Part shown: positions 24,494 to 37,994 of the stretch, piece after piece
Layout of the letters: every line of letters starts with the position of its first letter
Numbering within the stretch: position 1 is the stretch's first letter
NCBI RefSeq assembly: GCF_000150275.1
Contig: NW_002060951.1
Span: 1,808,297 to 1,872,296 of the forward strand
Length of the DNA: 64,000 nucleotides
From: Trichoplax adhaerens
Lineage: Eukaryota > Placozoa > Uniplacotomia > Trichoplacea > Trichoplacidae
Direction: 5' to 3'
Program-made: the position numbers and the translations under genes
Notes under the pieces: generated by a model
Databases searched by the model: none
Seen by the model: the letters and a program-made list of their open reading frames with translations, nothing else
What the model was told of the DNA's origin: nothing

Positions 24494-27400
24494 TTAATAA
24501 GTTTGAGTTTCCGATTTAAGATATTTAAAGTAGCATATTGTTAGATAGCTTGTTATTTTACCGATTGTTGAGCTTCCTTTGTCTACTATTTCATGATTTC
24601 CACGTTCTATAGGAAAATGCTCATCTGATTTATCAGCAAATGAAAACAGTTACATTGAATCTATCTTTAGTAAAATTTCTAAGAGTATTGGCTAGGCATA
24701 TTAACAATGCAAAGTAATGTAGAATCTTAATGAAACTTACTAGATGTTGGTGCCCAGCCTGCTTCACTAACGTCTGTATCATCAACTTCAGATTGAGTTT
24801 TTCTCCAAACATGGCGACTGTTATCTTCAAATGTAAAAGTACGTGTGGAATCCAGCCTATTTATTGGATTTGATTCACTTCGGCTACTAATTTGACGGTC
24901 GTCTGGCCTCGAAGATTCCTAATTAATTCCATTTATGTTAATGTAAATCGAGATTAAAATTGTGCTACAAACTAGCATCTTCGTAAGTAAGAATACAGGA
25001 AAGCTATAACTTTGATAACTTATTGAATTATTTTTATTCTTTGCATCATAAACACTGCAAAATGTAATTAATCAGACGCGAAATAGCGTTGATATTAGAT
25101 GAAATGTTGGAGTAATAAACTTGAATCCTTATCAGCATACAATTTTAATATAAAATTTATGCCATCATACACTTTACCAGTTATGATTTAGAAAGTAAAT
25201 TAATGGCTATATGACGTTGTATATTGCAGTTCACTGTAACAGAAGCAATTAGATAAACCACTTAAAAATCTCTGCTGTGCGAATAATATAAAATACTTCT
25301 AGATAAAATCTAAATATTAAACTGAAGTATAGTTTAATTTCATCGATACATCCTTTTATCCCTGTGCTCTATATTAAGGTAAACGTATCCTTCTAACTGA
25401 AGATTGTAATTTTAAGGTAATAGCGTACTACACTTAAATTCCCATAACTTCCGTTATTCTACCTAAGCATGTGCAATTACGTCACTAGGGAGTAATGCTA
25501 CAATTAAATCTTAGTATTCTTTCCCAATGGCTACTTGGTATATAAAGGCTCAGTTATTAAGAGCGAATAAGTATGCTATTAATTACATTACATAAACTAT
25601 AATACGGTTAGTTTTTTCTACGGTATCATATGAAGCTAGCTATTTTCTACTACCTGGTCGGGTGTATAGTCAGTTCTAGCAGTGTTTGTGGATTGTGCAA
25701 AATCTTCAGCACTACGGTAGCCATAACGGCCTTGGTCGAATACACTGCTCTGAACAGCTCTACTTCCACTAGTCGTCGAGAAGGCTAATTATTGCGATTA
25801 ATAATGAAATTAATTGGATTAGTCGATGAATAAATACAACCACCACTTTATAAATCACTTAGCGCGATTACACTTATTACGAATTACCATCATCATCTTG
25901 ATTCGACTTCCATAATGGCTAGACAAATTAGTAGTAGGGAGAGCGGTTGTGAGCGTTACATAGTTGATAATGGATAGAAGACGTAAATAAGAGCAAAACT
26001 AACAGATGCAGTGGTAAACTTACTTGTGATATAATATGCGATAGACTGTTAGTATCACTGACTTGACTCCTAGCTGTAGTTATTTCATAATCTTCGTCAT
26101 CTTGCTCTAATAATAATATAAACCCATTCGATTTAGCAATTAAGACAAGCTAAGTATATCTATTCTCTAGTTAGGTACATAACAATACTGACTGATTTTT
26201 CGAAAAATTAATCAAATTTTCTGAACTAATGATACGGTTTCACATTAATTATAAAACCATCAATCAATTCGTGCATTTAAATTTATCTCAGCTTAAACTC
26301 AAAGCTTCTATTAACGATTAGATAATTCATCAAGTGTAATTTCAAACGTCTAGTTTATCTATATCACTGTAAAGTAAGAAAGAGCTCATTATACAACTAC
26401 TTACAGCTATTAAGGAAAAGTAAACTATAAATTAGTTTAAATAGTTACAGATACTGGCCTACATACGATATTCATGTAATAGAATTTAAAAGCTTAGTGG
26501 TAATATACTGTTTACAATAAATAGTTTGATCTCCTTTAAACTATATATAGCATTTTAAAGAATAAATTATAACGGTATCTTGCAACATAGGATATTTCTT
26601 GCAAGTCTTTTATGCGATTACGGAATCAACTACAAGAAAGAAAATATTACCTTTCAAATTTTCCTGTGGATCTTTATGCTCTATCATTCTAAAGTTACAG
26701 AGAATTTTCCAAATGTTAATAATGTTAAAATCTTATCAACCGATAGTTAGCCGCTTCTTAAAGCTACAGGGGAATTAGTCTAACCTATTAAATTGACCTT
26801 GAATAATAGATTGCATATTTAAGCCTCCTTGTCTATTTATAGCCTAAAGATGATAGAAATAAATAATTGTTACAAGAAATTTATCTTAATTGTTATACTA
26901 ATCGCAATAAGCAGGAACTAGTCTAGTCTATTAATATAAAGGGATCTTTAAAACAAATTTGCTAACCTTTCGTGTAGCCACAGGTGCATTTAATCGCCTA
27001 TTTCGAACCCTCGTTACGCCTTCTTCAGCTAAAGCCGCGGAATCCTCTGAAGTTAAAGACAGTTTTTTCTTACTATCATAGCTAAGTGTTAACAATTTAT
27101 AGCATTTATACAAGTTATGATACAGTATTACTTTAATAAAGGTCATGCAAGACCATAATAAATCTCAGATTTTATAATAAGGACTAAAAATGCTGCCACA
27201 AAAATACTAGCCAATACTTATATTACCCAGTAATTCGTGACTATCGTCGTATTCGTCGTCATTAATAAAACTTTGTTGATGATAGCTTTGATTTTCTATT
27301 CTATTTCCTTCTTGATTAACTAATTCCTAAATTTTCCGTTTCAGTAAAGATTTACATATGAAATTTAATAGAAGCAATTCACTCTATTACCAACTTTAGG

Positions 27401-30096
27401 TCAACTAATTCGTAATATCCAAATATAGGATTGAATAGCTAATTTCATCTTTTAAGTATATTAGTAAATTTACATACTTGTAGCTGCTTCTTATGGTTAC
27501 TTTTCAACAATTTAACTTGCTGATATCTTGCAGCTCTAATATGAATTGGCAAGAGAGATGTAAGCAATAGAGTCTAGTTAGTTTGCAATAAGTGTTTTTT
27601 TGTCGTAAATTAAAAGATGATACTTACCGTTGTTTATCAATTGAAGTTGTAGGTGTTGATAAATCATCATAATATTTGCCATGATTTTTGAGCTCATCAG
27701 AAAGTAGAGAATCACCTTTAGGTAATTTTCGATTTGAAATAGATTGAAGAGAATCCATCAAACCCTATTCAGAATGGTTTAAATGACTATCAGTGCTAAC
27801 CATTATATCATTCAATTCACATCCATGTATGTAATAGGTACATCACAGTCATCTTAATCATATTAAAGTAAAAATATTCAGAAAAAGGTATATGAAAATC
27901 TATGATATCATGTCCTAATTTTTGAAGAACTTACTGCCGGTAAATTTTTTGTATTCCAAGTTTGAGCTGTGTAAATCGAAATTTAAGTCATTTATTTCAC
28001 AGAATTTGGGAATAAAACAAAATTATCGTCAAAAATAAATAAGATTAATCACAAAATATGAAATTGAACTAGTCAAATAAAGGCTCATCCCAGGACTATT
28101 AGTCTAATTGCAGCAATGCTAGATTCTGAGATCTTATGATGAATGCCATGCAGTACTCAGCATATCAAACAACTTACGCCGTTCTATAGATTTACTTTTT
28201 TTCATTCTATTATTAAATAATCATTGGATAATGAAGTAAAAATAGAGTTTAGTGATTTATATTGATAGGAAGGTTATCATAAAATTAAGAAATTTTAGAT
28301 TAAAATATTACTAATTATTAATTTAGTTGCTGACTTACGTTGTTGAAGATGTCATCGAAGTTTGACTGAAGAAGGCATTCAATGGATCGCCTTTGCTACT
28401 TTTATCAAATAACTTATAATCTGGATAGAAAATTAAATATGGCTATAATCTTACTGTTTGTCCGAAAGCATTATAAAATCACTATCCGATTACTTTCTTC
28501 TATGGATTAATTTAAGAGTTGGCAGGAGGTAAATAAGATATTCATTTACGCATTTTATCTACGCTATAAATTATGTATTCACGTTGATCAGATCAACTAG
28601 AATCGTTTTACTGGTGTGCAGTATTATATAACTAGTGCAGGATAAATTTCAGTTAGAACATGTGTTTTTAAACTACGATATTGCTGATATAGGTTACATA
28701 TAGAAGTGAACTCAACCAGTATTTGTGGCACCATCATAAAAAAATATGTGTGAGATCAGAAGGCATACAAGGATTGCCTGTAACAGCATATTTGATAATG
28801 TATAACCTGGTAAAAGACAGAATGTGCTTCTAGTCTTGCTGACTGTATACTAAAATTAGCATAATACATTATACTCTTGGTGATAAAACGAAAAACCTAA
28901 TATTATTAGAGATTTTAGTGCAGCCTAATTTTTAGTAGCAAAAGCAAAATATCAATCGATCAAAACTCTGTAGACAGAAAATGAGATAGTCTTTAAATCT
29001 TTTAAGGTTAGTCAATCTTACTTTGATTGTCAATATCTTGTTCGCCATCATCGGAATAACCTTTTCTGGTCTTAAAGCTATCGGATTGATTGACTTTATG
29101 ACTAGACGTTTTAGTACCACTTAGCCATGGTCTATTATAATCACGAGATCGAGAGCCAACAGCATTCCCATCCGTTAATCCTACTGTTTGCCAGTCCTGG
29201 CTGTAGGTTGTATTATTCAATCGAAAGTCAGAACTTTTTCCTAAATCAAGGCAAATTAGATTTATTTCAGCCTGCATTTTAATGTATAATCATTATTTTT
29301 ACAAGAGCGGGCGATAAAAGTGGAAAGATATCTATAAAGATAAACTTAGTTATACAACTACTCTATAGCTATACCATGGCAAATACGTGGAGGTGTAATT
29401 TTAGTTAAGGTACCTAATGGGGTTCCACGACTTTTCTTATGTTGACTAGGTCCACTTCCAGTCTGTTGTGGTTGAATACTTCCCCAACCTTGATAGCTAT
29501 CCTATACCAGATAACAAATTATGTTACAAATAAGCGAAATGTTGATAAAACAGAATTACATTTAAGTTAGTGCAATCTTTATGTCAATATGATATAATCA
29601 TTCATCTGTTTCCTAATTTCAATCCTGTAGAAAATAAGCTATACAAATGGAAAGCAAATTCTTTTACCTGACTTCCTTTGGATTTATCATCTAATTTTTG
29701 TAAATTCCTAATCATAAACTTAATTGGATCTGGTGGTGTTTCGCGAACTATCTTTTGCATTAAATCCTAGAACAGAACATTAATTATCAATATTGTTAAT
29801 GCGTTATTCATAAATGCTGAACAATTCTATCTCGAATCAGTAATTCAATGACAACAGTTAGGCTTGCTTAGAACGACATCCATGTAACTGAAATTGGCGC
29901 CATTGGTTAAAGGAAATATGCATTTCAATGTGATTAACGTTTCTTACAATAGAATATCAAGGCTAATATTTTAATTTCCGACTAATAAATAACTATGAGA
30001 AATGATAAAATTAAAATAAAAGTTTTGAAATACCTCTAAAACAGAGCTAATACGATGCTTTTCTAAATATAATTCGATATTAACGTTAGAAGCCAT
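24494..30096 (-). CDS. C8orf34: C8orf34/VEST1 homologue with RIIa-like dimerisation domain
   Basis: Eighteen minus-strand exons: 30096-30034, 29766-29668, 29501-29414, 29240-29022, 28420-28339, 28206-28178, 27966-27935, 27764-27628, 27535-27478, 27326-27227, 27046-26967, 26843-26785, 26688-26651, 26106-26024, 25918-25888, 25784-25654, 24918-24741, 24606-24494. All phases agree; 539 residues, against about 538 in human. Residues 1-54 (IELYLEKHRISSVLEDLM, PPDPIKFMIRNLQKL) form an RIIa/DPY30-like docking-dimerisation fold, as at the start of C8orf34. Other family echoes are SRSRDYNRPWL, the KSNHKKQLQ stretch and ELLEDSAALAEEGVT. The rest is Ser/Thr/Asp/Gln-rich and probably disordered. Function in the family is unknown; the N-terminal fold is the type that binds amphipathic anchoring helices. 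The last two exons have no family support, and the final exon could be spliced further. Confidence 0.85.
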
Positions 30097-30779
30097 GGCT
30101 GTTATGACCGTTCTATTCTATCACTATAGTGAAGACTATTTATCAAAAGGCTAAATTCTTCTTTCTTCACCTCCTACTAGAAATCTTTTACAGTTAATAC
30201 AACGTGAACTATTAATCAATAAAGCTATCATACTGATTTAGAACTCTGTTGTTAAGCACTACCCTCACAGCAAAAGATATACAATGACACCATTATCTAA
30301 TATGGCAACTAGATTAACGAATCATAGATTTGTTGTAGCCAATCGATGGCTTGGATAATAATCACATGATACTTGGCAAGCAGTTTTGTTTTAATTGATA
30401 TTTATTGCTATATTATAAGTAATAATTCTGATATAGCAGTATAAAAGCTAAGTAAGTGTCAACTTTAAGTTCATATCCGTAATTGCTATCCATTAAGATT
30501 ACAGGATAAGAACGGTACCCTTAGTTCACGGTTAATATTAATTTATATGATTTTTATCATTATGAAGGTAGAATATCACGTTTTCGTGTAATTGATAACG
30601 TTTGCCACGCCATATACAATTAAGGTAGTTTGATGAAAAATTGAGTGTTTTCATCGATCTTAAATTTTGGATTGTATTTATTTTAATTATAAGGTATCAC
30701 AAATAATAATTAGTTGATCATGGCTAATTAATGCAGTACCGGTAGTCTACTTCGATAACAGCAGGATTGATCTGGCATT

Positions 30780-32090
30780 GTATTAAATCTCTAGTAATAT
30801 TAAATCCCATTTACCTAACATTGTAATAAACAGAATTGGTAAAGAGTGTTATATTGTATATTTCTGTTCTAATTAATTTTCGAGTAAATGGAGTGATACT
30901 ACTCAATCGATTTTCTGCTAACAGCTATCCTATCTAAAATGAATAGAGTTGCTGGGTAGTATCGTGATATACGTGATATTACAGTTACGATTTTGAGTAA
31001 AAGGAGTGTTATAAGCTACCACATTAATTTTTCTAATAACTTTTACTCTATTTGAAAATGAACTGCTTTGCTATACAGTATAATGATGTTCTTGTATTGC
31101 CGTTATAATTGATTTTTAAATATATGGAGTGTTGTTAGCCATCATCAAAGCTATATAAGAGTATAAATTAGTAAATAACTATAGTATTGAATGTATCATT
31201 GCGATTGTCAGTATTTATTATTGTTACGGTTTAAGATATTTTAATTAACATTGTGATAATGTTATTGAAGTAAAAGTAGACGGTTACGTTTAGATAATCG
31301 TAAAGATTATGATCTGTTGAAAAATTGTGAGGTTCAATCGTTAAAGGACTTCCATTAACGAATGTGTAGAAGTAAGGTACTCAATATGCCAATGACGTGT
31401 AATAACCAAAATGGCGGTTGTCACACGTGTAGGGAATCTGTTAGATCTTAAACAGGATTTAAGTTGTTAATTGGGGCTATAATATTATTAGCGCATAATA
31501 TCAATTAACATATATTTGTCCGATAGTAATTAATAGGATTACAAAGTTATAGAAAAGACTAAGTTATGTATAAGAATAATTAACAGGTTGCAAAGGTGTA
31601 GAATTGATACAAGTATATAAGAGGTTGTAATTTACCTCGCTGGAGAGGAGGAAAATACGGAGACCTAATAAAGTTAGTTTAGTAAATTTATCCAGACGCT
31701 TCTAGTCCGCCTTTTACTGTTGACTGAGGTCCTTCGCGGAAGTAGAGTGAGTAGTGACGCTTGGTGGCAGTTTTACTGTATGACTGAAGAGAGTAGGATA
31801 AGTGTGGAACGGGAACTCGATTGTTGCAAACGACCTTGTGACAATTATAGTTAGTTTTAATTGTGATGATTTATTACTGAATTTTTAATAACTTTGAACT
31901 TGTCTATATTGTGACAATTATAGTTAGTTTTAATTGTGATGATTTATTACTGAATTTTTAATAACTTTGAACTTGTCTATATTGTCCATTTAATTCATAG
32001 AGTGCAATATACAGAATTACGTTATCTGCGACTATTATAATTAATTTTTCTATTAAATGGAGTGATATAATAAATAACTGCTATTAATCT
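30780..32090. repeat. Degenerate repeat, about 110-bp spacing
   Basis: A motif of the form TTATAATTAATTTTT...(A)AATGGAGTG(A/T)TAT recurs, with the GGAGTG core near 30890, 31003, 31126 and 32059. Between copies similar words recur (ATGAATAGAGTTGCT, ATGAACTGCTTTGCT; TATACAGTAT, ATATACAGAAT). The first three are spaced 113-123 nt apart. The similarity is weak but in register. Confidence 0.5.
31838..31983. repeat. Exact 73-bp tandem duplication
   Basis: The segment starting GTGACAATTATAGTTAG at 31838 is repeated at 31911 without visible differences through ...GAACTTGTCTATATTGT. The perfect identity suggests a recent duplication. Confidence 0.93.
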
Positions 32091-33312
32091 TTTGACCATG
32101 TATACTTCATCTAATCAGTTTAAGGATATAATTAAATAAGGTATCTAATTATATAGTAGTAAGATATATTATATCATTTGGGAAGACAGTTTTATAATGC
32201 ATGTTATAATCTTATCAGCTAGTCTACTTGTTACGGCATTATAATTAACATAACGAGAAAACATAATTAGATCATGTTAAAGTATAGCGATAATGGATAT
32301 CTTGTGTTAAGATATAGTGATAATTGATAGTTAGTATTAAAACATAGTAAAAATAGCATAGACAAATGGATATCTTCAGCTAAGATATTATGATAACCGG
32401 TGTTTTGGGTATGTTAATATACCTACGTGTTAGATTAACTAGTAATGTAATCAATTTGTAAATTTAGAAAGTGTATATGCATATTTTGAATAGCAAATAG
32501 AGAGAGGGAAAGAAATAAATAAATTTTTTTGCACATCTTCTATTACTCATTTTTATAGGCTTAGCTACGATAAACTACTAGGCAATTATCTACAAAGTAT
32601 TATGAAGTTACTTGAGTAGAAGCGCCTAACGTTATGTTCATTGGTAGTGTATACAGAAGCTATACAACATTGGTAAGAGAGCAGTGAAAGTTTACAACGT
32701 AAAAGAAGATTTAGATACTGTATAAATGTCTACATAATTTGCATAAGGCATTACGTGAAGAACTACGTTAATTTCGTCATTACATGTAATATGTTATTAT
32801 AATTGTAATTAATGCTTACTATTTTATCTATTTGAAAGAAATATTGATGTTTCAAAATCACTAAATTATAGCTTGAGTTAGATTTTGAAACTGGGTATAA
32901 GTTATTTGAATACTGTACTGTACTGTGATAAAGTGTCTTCTCAAAAATACAACACGAACTACAGTTTCTTGTAAACTTCACTTTATTACATAAGATCAGG
33001 TTCATCTCACAACTACCAAGAACTATCTAAATTATCACAGCAATGTTCACAATTTATATGCAATTCGTTACACAATAATTTTCTTTCAAGCACTATCATA
33101 TCTCACCAATTAAGTTACAAGTTCACATCTAAATTTACCATCACGCTATAAATTCATAATTCGTGCTTCTAATAAAAGCGTTACAATACAAATCTCACAG
33201 TACTACATAATTAGCGTCATTATTATCTCAGAGTCTAAGCATCTCAATACAATTACTACTATACATTCCGTAAACATCTTCCGCAATTAGAAACTTATAC
33301 AGTCTTACGATC

Positions 33313-33897
33313 TAGCGTACAATTTATCAATTTTCGCATTATTCCATAATTTTAGTCTTAAGCTTATTTGGGGCTTCACTACGTGTACATATCGCCTACA
33401 TTCGCATAATAAGTCATTAGTACCTTGTTCACCTTTTATTGATGTACTACTGAGTACCAATAGTGACTCAATATCCTACCGCACTTTGTTATCTGTATTC
33501 TAACATGGAATGTTCATTTACAATCTCCAGTTACGGGCTACTAAATATGCCTTATGATAAATTTAGTAAACTTAGCTATAGTGCATTATAATAGACATGG
33601 CTAATCTATAAATCCAATATTGAATTACGGTAAGTTAAACACGTCAAAATTTACTTCAATCAATCTTTAATCTACTATGCGTGAATATTATGGTGTATTT
33701 AGACTTCACTGTAGTCTTTAGCATATTCTGAAATGTAGACATTTTGTGTTGGACCGAATATAGATAGTTTTACAGTCTATTTCTACTATATTCAAGTATA
33801 GCTTTTATGTTTAGTTATTTATGCATTGTAGTGAAGCCCCGAATAAGCTTAAGACTAAGATTATGGAATAATGCTAAAATTAATAAATTATACGCTA
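33313..33897. mobile_element. MITE-like element with 70-bp terminal inverted repeats
   Basis: The left arm 33313-33382 and right arm 33828-33897 are inverted copies with about 5 mismatches in 70. Both contain GCATTATTCCATAAT, AGTCTTAAGCTTATT and GGGGCTTCACTAC. The outer ends read TA-GCGTA... and ...TACGC-TA, consistent with a TA target-site duplication as in Tc1/mariner relatives. The internal 445 bp has no coding capacity. Confidence 0.85.
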
Positions 33898-36800
33898 CTC
33901 TGTCTGTTTAAGGTAAATTTCATATCCGATTCTATAATCCTGTTCTCTGCATGTGTTCTATCTCTTAATCTATAAATACTGATGATTTCTGTCTTAGATT
34001 TATCAGTTGCACTAGTCACAGTAGTAGTAATTCCTCACCTTACTTCACGACAGCTTACACCCTGATTTACCGTAATTACCGCATTGTACCTCCGTTACCA
34101 CCTACAATAAGGTATCTACTTTCATTAAAACCCCTTGTATAATTTTTGTGAATAGCTACTAAGTCCGCAGCTGCTGACTCTTCGAATCCTTCGTCACAAA
34201 TAAGAAATACAGTATTCTAAACGCAATCACTGTCAACAGATTCTTAATAGATTTTGCATAGGTGGGATAAGTAAGTACGTTAGCTTTTATTAAATGAGTC
34301 ACGGTTAAACATAGGTACGGCATTAGTTAGGACACAACCCGAAATTACCATTTGGATTTATTATTCGGATTATTATAACATTGAAGTATCAACCTTTGAT
34401 TTTTACATCTACGAGATTAAGTCCTGGAATGAATAAGACAAAAAAAGAGACTATACCATAAAGCAGTGCTGGGATCTTTTACGAATAGCAAATAAGGTTA
34501 CTTCAGAGCTACTATAAGTAACGTTTGCTTCTTAATCTCTAATATTGATACAGCACACTAACTATACATTCATCGAATGGCTACATTGCAATAATACTTT
34601 CTAGACATCACAATTTCCCTTTGTAAAGCAATGAATGTCCAGTATAATACTGTCCTCATTAATAAATGGAATCAGTACTGCTTGTTTAGGATAAACACCG
34701 TTTAGCACTTGAAATGATGTTGACATTCCATTGAATCCATAGCTATAATTTATGATAGATCTTTTCCCCAATATAGTTACTATATCTGTAGAGGGCATTT
34801 TTTATCTTTCAATATGATAAACATCATGTCATTAAAAACTTGTTATAATAATTAATTATCCAAGACTTTATTATCAGGACAGATGATGAGATATGCGTAT
34901 GTAATATAAATCATCGCCTAGAAATCAATACACCTGTTGATCACTATTATGTTTACTTGATTTGATACTAGCAGATTTCTTTATTATTTTTTTCTGACGT
35001 ATGTTACTGATAGTGAGCAACACTTGTTATGTTTACCTTATCCGTCATATTCACAAATGAATAATTTTTTCCAGTAAAATAGCCGTACTTACTAATTCTT
35101 GCAGTATTATTTATTATCTCCTGTAATTTCTGAAAAATCTACGGATATCTTACATCAGGAAATAATAGAAATCCTTTAACAGAGATAAGTTATACCTTAC
35201 AATCTTATTCCAGTCCGTTATTCAATCAGCAACCAGCTAAGATGCAACCTCAACCTCTAGCTCATACTTACATGAATATCTTTTCGATCCATGTCTTTGT
35301 CACTATAGCAACTGAAACATCATAATGACGAGGGTACTATAAAACTCTATTATCCTTATTTTTTTAGACGTCAATATTGTCTTATGTTTACGTTAAACAT
35401 ATTGTAATTATTAATTAACGAATTAAGAAAGTTAACCTTTAGATCGATCTTTTAAATTGATGATATTGTCATGATAATGCTTAATTAAGCTTATCCTGTA
35501 CTGTTATGCATATAAATAAGTCACAGTCGCCACCTCGTTGTTTGCATCGATTCTGCGCCTCTACTTAGATCAACGGCTGCTGCAAGGTGGACAATCACTT
35601 CTATTCATGTATCTTAAACTCCAGGAAAAGAGAATAAATGATGGAAATTATATTGATAAAAGAACGCCAGTCCATTAATTCATATTCTATAAGATCAAAT
35701 TGCACCGTAGGAAACAATTAACGAATCAAATCATTACAATTTCACAATCGATGGGCTTCAGCAACATGTCGCCATTTTTTGTCTTCTACGACACCAAACG
35801 TTAAATGGTTAACCTAATAGGAATAAACTTACAGTTTTTTTCAATTTAACAACTATAACCGTTGCATCATTATCATCGATCAAGGTTAGATAAAGAATTA
35901 TTATACATTTTTAAGCCTTTAAGTCATTTTTTTCATCACTCTTTAATATTTAATTCACCAAATTGCTTCCTGATACCATATTGTCTATCAGTATTCGAAT
36001 TTCCATTGACAACTTATAAGTTTGATTGTGATTATTGCGCATATTTTCTCGTTCAGAGTTTAATCTGATGTGAAAGCTTTTGAACTGCTGATGCGATATT
36101 TTCGTCAAAGAGTCAGCGTAGTAATCAACTACAGAGTAAGGTAACGTTATAGTCCCGGAACTTATCCAATTTTATTCTCATACTTGAGTTATAACAAGAT
36201 AGGAATACGTCGATACATCTGTTATATGTAATTATTTCTTTTATTTCACAGCACGCATAGTATCTTTTATCATACATTTTCATGATTTGATCAATTAATG
36301 GATGGCACCATACATTATTTGTTGCCTTTATACATTTACGGATTTCAATTATGATACCAGAATTGCTATAGTACTATAGCTTAGAGTCACTATCATAAAA
36401 CTTTACACTGTATCTTAATTTCACTTGCTTCATTATAACTAGACTTTAGACTATTTAAGATATTCATAACAATTTAGTGAATATTGCTAAAATATATAGT
36501 AATGCTACTAGATCTAGAGTGTAGCAAATAGCTCATCTAAGGATTTGTGAGTTTAATGAACTTCGTAGGATAGACTTGATAGGCTCTACAATATAATTGT
36601 AATTATATTGGCTTTTCAATGGAAGATCTGGTCTAAATCCAATAGCGTATCTATCGAATGATCTATATCAGAGCAAGTGCTTCATACTCAAATCTTTAGT
36701 ATGATCAAATGTTAAACTTCAAAGTTAGAGCAAAGTAATACTAATTACTAAACCCAAATACTTTACTCCAAAAGAAAAAAATTTCTGATGATTTCAAGTC

Positions 36801-37994
36801 TGAACATTTTTAAGAAGTTAAAATACTGTTGCAAGAGTCGCATATTGTATGCAATTGGTTCTGTAATACAGTACCTGGTCCGAACGAATTTTATAATTTG
36901 AAGACTCATGAAAGGATTAGCCTATACCTGCTCTACGGATATAATAAATATAATTGTTACGTGTATCCACTAAAGGAAAAACAACAGAACAATAACGAAA
37001 AAACGTCTTAAAATGGGATATAATAGTAAAATTGCCAGCTTGAATCCTACTACAGACATACAGCAGATTGATGATCTAAGAAATGCTATTGCAAAATATT
37101 CTAAAAAGACGAAAAAATTATGATATTATTCGTTTCTTATAAGGCTGAGTTATCATTAAACATTTGAAGAACTGTTATAATTAAGCTTGTGTCATCATTT
37201 GGCAATGCACTTACAGTCCATTCACTTTTATTAAACTTCGGCACCATTTTGTCCCGCTTATTCCTTCCTAATTTTCGTAGCTATAATCCATTATTCCAAG
37301 CTAGGCTGTGAAATACTTCTGAAATGTTAGCTAAGAGTAGTTTGATACTATGAAATATATTGTAATAGTCGAATGTGTATCCTGTAGAGTTAATTGAAAG
37401 CCAACGTGTTAAATATCAAATAGCTAAGTTATCTAGTCTCTTTACCACGAAATTCGCCAGAAAATGGTATTGAAAATTACGATATTATTCTTCCTATATT
37501 ACGGGATTGTTTGGTTCTATTATAAATCATAAAAGTACAAATCCAGTATTCTGAAAGTGATCATACAGTTCCCTTATACCCGCTCGAGTAGACTTGTAAA
37601 TGTTACTGTTTTACTGTCCCGGTTTGCAATAAAATTTTTAATACATAAGCGGTGAAAGTGCTATAATTTTATAAAAAAGACTATTTTTTGCGAATTATTA
37701 ATTCGAGTTTTGAAACTAGCACATCTTGCAGTTTCATCAGTTCTTATTTGATGTAATCTACGCTTTTTAATTGTTCTTGCTTTAGGTTAAAAAATACGTA
37801 TCGAGCTTAACAGATTCAAGTTTATAGTATTAACTTAGATAATTACTATACCCATGGTCTACTTAAATACATTGGTTTATTACTCTTAGCTTTGATAAAG
37901 TAAAGTATTATCAATTTTAATAGATTATTTCTTATTCTTTAGCCTGGAAAGTAACTAAAATAGCGCCAATTTTAGCCATAGCCAAGGAAGCATC

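Larger units (their letters stand above)
30097..37994. other. Gene-poor region with degenerate repeats
   Basis: No gene could be supported in 7.9 kb. It holds a diverged roughly 110-bp repeat (30.8-32.1 kb), a 73-bp exact duplication, and a 585-bp inverted-repeat element (33313-33897). Open frames such as 34601-34798 (-) and 36829-37011 (+) lack recognisable domains or convincing neighbouring exons. Confidence 0.5.

Noticed and set aside
31430-31770. Possible LTR remnant with TATATAAG (about 31612) and AATAAA (about 31666)
   Set aside because: No defined ends, no TSD and no homologous copy; both motifs are common in AT-rich sequence.
34601-34798. 65-codon minus-strand open frame with fairly protein-like composition
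   Set aside because: No recognisable domain, no supporting splice partners on either side; length is attainable by chance.
35742-35885. Minus-strand peptide with a DDNDATVIVVKL stretch resembling the last strand of PP2C phosphatases, possibly spliced to a short C-terminal exon
   Set aside because: The required intron would be only 19 nt, no other PP2C motifs could be found upstream in a consistent frame, and neighbouring frames carry stops. At best a decayed fragment.
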